Below are positions 6,042-7,011 of a stretch of 7,011 nt of DNA, piece after piece (the first letter of the stretch is position 1; each line of letters starts with the position of its first letter). Below the pieces are notes generated by a model, which made no database searches, was not told the origin of the DNA, and saw nothing but the letters and a program-made list of their open reading frames with translations. Origin of the DNA: DATJQF01 sp035505995 (GTDB taxonomy: Bacteria > Bacteroidota > Bacteroidia > Bacteroidales > FEN-979); contig DATJQF010000241.1 of the NCBI GenBank assembly GCA_035505995.1, forward strand, positions 1 to 7,011. The letters run 5' to 3'. A program made the translations under genes and the position numbers.

Positions 6042-6132
6042 AGTCCGAAGTCCCAACTATTTCGCACTTCGCACTTGAGACTTGAGACCCGAAACTTGAG
6101 ACTTGATACTTGAGATCTGAGACTCTGCACCC
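6042..6132. repeat. Degenerate 7-bp tandem repeat, consensus GAGACTT
   Basis: The DNA can be cut into thirteen consecutive 7-mers from 6042. The core reads CGCACTT twice (6063, 6070), then GAGACTT, GAGACCC, GAAACTT, GAGACTT, GATACTT, GAGATCT and GAGACTC (6077-6125). Two units match the consensus exactly and most others differ at one to three positions. The first units, AGTCCGA and AGTCCCA, keep the period but not the sequence; they carry AAGTC, the complement of the GACTT core. The array starts 9 bp after the tRNA-Lys gene. It is non-coding, since a 7-bp period shifts frame with every unit. Confidence 0.8.
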
Positions 6133-6277
6133 GGATTTGTCATCTCAATCCTTCCCCAGCTTGATCTTCATTTTACTTTTTATGGATGAAAAGATCCTGA
6201 CGTTTATTCCTGCAAATGCAAATTAATTGAAATCAAGGGAGTCCTGCGCAGCTTGTACGCAAATGTCAGAAAACATT

Positions 6278-6302
6278 GAGAGCGGCCTTTTGTGCCGCTC
6301 TC
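6278..6302. terminator. Strong 9-bp hairpin, possible terminator
   Basis: GAGAGCGGC (6278-6286) pairs perfectly with GCCGCTCTC (6294-6302) across a 7-nt loop. On the plus strand TAGTCTTTCG follows, which is only moderately T-rich; on the minus strand AATGTTTTC follows. It could end transcripts from either side, including any read-through from tRNA-Lys or from the T9SS protein gene. The lack of a proper T tract keeps confidence moderate. Confidence 0.45.
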
Positions 6303-6531
6303 TAGTCTTTCGAATAACTTTTTTCAAACAAAGGGTCTGAAAGAGCAGGCTGAAAAAGCCAGGTTCCTGTTGATAGCCAACTTGTTTAGAGTACCTTCAT
6401 CAAAAACAGACTTGAGGATATCCTTAGGCTATCTCCTCAACTTATCAAATCCCGTAAGAACATTTCAATGTGGATATTCTGATTATAATGGAGTTGATAA
6501 TTTATAAATAATACCAACTTTCCCCATATCT

Positions 6532-6548
6532 TTCTGATATGATCAGAA
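6532..6548 (-). terminator. Small AT-rich hairpin just after the T9SS-protein stop codon
   Basis: TTCTGAT and ATCAGAA form a 7-bp stem with a 3-nt loop, starting 2 bp past the stop codon of the minus-strand gene. No T tract follows on that strand, so it may be only a weak terminator or an RNA 3'-end stabiliser. Confidence 0.3.
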
Positions 6549-6550
6549 CT

Positions 6551-7011
6551 TTACCTGATTACAATGATCTTCCCCGAAGAAGTAAAATTCCCGGCCTTAA
6601 ACGTAAAGTAATAACACCCGCCTGCTAATCCGGAGAGGTCGACCTTCTCATTAAAATTCCCCGCATTGTATGTTTTATCCGTAATGACCTGTTCCGGTTT
6701 CCCGTAAACATCATACAATGTGATCGTCACATGTTCCGGTTGCTTGAGCTCAAATGCTATCGAGGTGGATTCATTGCATGGATTTGGATGGGCTCCGAAA
6801 AGAGTTACTGCATTCTCCCCGGCAGCTTCCGGTACCCCATTGTATGTGCTGTATTTTGCATCAAACAAAGCTTCGCCGTTTCCGTTTGTCCGTTCCTGGA
6901 TCCAGACATCCGCCGTCTGGCTAAGAACAGGATTTATCTCTACCTTTGGATAGGGAGCCGTCATTCCCGGATTGTCATTATATCCATCGGAGACGACATT
7001 CCAACTGCTGG
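6551..7011 (-). CDS. C-terminal part of a T9SS-secreted protein with a type A sorting domain (5' end outside the window)
   Basis: The frame is open from the right edge to the stop at 6551-6553, showing the last 152 residues; the true start is beyond the window. The final roughly 80 residues match the Por secretion-system type A sorting domain: HPNPCNESTSIAFEL, then HVTITLYDVYGKPEQV, AGNFNEKVDLSGLAGGCYYFTFKAGN, and SSGKIIVIR at the end. This domain sends the protein through the outer membrane by the type IX secretion system, after which it is cleaved and the protein anchored or released. The part before it (YPKVEINPVLSQTADVWIQE, then GEALFDAKYST) resembles one blade of a sialidase/BNR-like or similar beta-propeller repeat, but this is a weak inference. 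The cargo function cannot be told from what is visible. T9SS restricts the host to the Bacteroidota and close relatives. Confidence 0.9.
   Translation of the reverse strand, partial: SSWNVVSDGYNDNPGMTAPYPKVEINPVLSQTADVWIQERTNGNGEALFDAKYSTYNGVPEAAGENAVTLFGAHPNPCNESTSIAFELKQPEHVTITLYDVYGKPEQVITDKTYNAGNFNEKVDLSGLAGGCYYFTFKAGNFTSSGKIIVIR

Larger units (their letters stand above)
6034..6550. other. 517-bp region without a convincing gene
   Basis: From left to right it holds the degenerate heptad repeat (6042-6132), a plain AT-leaning spacer (6133-6277), a strong hairpin (6278-6302), a stretch (6303-6531) with no supported gene, and a small hairpin next to the stop of the T9SS protein gene. A 71-codon plus-strand frame at 6292-6507 starts inside the strong hairpin and shows no recognisable domain. 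The minus strand over 6303-6500 has stops in every frame I read. A decayed coding remnant is possible but cannot be shown. Confidence 0.6.

Noticed and set aside
6046..6071. CGAAGT/ACTTCG hairpin as the tRNA-Lys terminator
   Set aside because: Only six pairs around a 14-nt loop with no T tract after it, and its arms are explained by the heptad repeat.

Overview
The window looks like a stretch of chromosome from a member of the Bacteroidota, probably a Bacteroidales-like lineage with medium GC. Four things point there. A T9SS type A sorting domain lies at the right edge. Four sites match the Bacteroidota -7 promoter element TAnnTTTG. Shine-Dalgarno sequences before start codons are mostly absent. 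The outer-membrane barrel and the glutamine synthetase resemble forms common in that phylum. Intergenic DNA is AT-rich, while the genes are GC-richer and throw long antisense ORFs that I have left out.

Layout, left to right. Positions 1-1293 (minus) hold the first 431 codons of a type I-like glutamine synthetase whose end lies off the left edge. Divergent from it is a TerC/Alx-family membrane protein (1388-2467, plus). It ends tail-to-tail, sharing the hexamer TTATAA, with a small outer-membrane beta-barrel protein (2462-3070, minus). The barrel gene sits 24 bp downstream of a MeaB/ArgK-type GTPase (3095-4192, minus), so the two are probably one transcript. A non-coding divergent region follows (4193-4501). 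Next is a secreted protein with two similar alpha/beta halves (4502-5236, plus). It converges on a YiiX-type permuted papain-like hydrolase (5248-5838, minus). A tRNA-Lys(CTT) gene with its own promoter lies at 5961-6033. Then comes 517 bp without a convincing gene, holding a degenerate 7-bp tandem repeat and a strong 9-bp hairpin. The right edge carries the C-terminus of a T9SS-secreted protein (6551-7011, minus).

The genes do not form one pathway. They read as core or housekeeping functions: nitrogen assimilation, metal export, upkeep of the B12-dependent methylmalonyl-CoA mutase, cell-surface proteins and a tRNA. I see no mobile element, CRISPR array, toxin-antitoxin pair or defence cluster, and no clear sign of a wholly new system. 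The points most worth a second look are the heptad repeat after the tRNA, the two-module secreted protein, the insertions in the TerC protein and glutamine synthetase, and the way the promoter elements settle two start codons.
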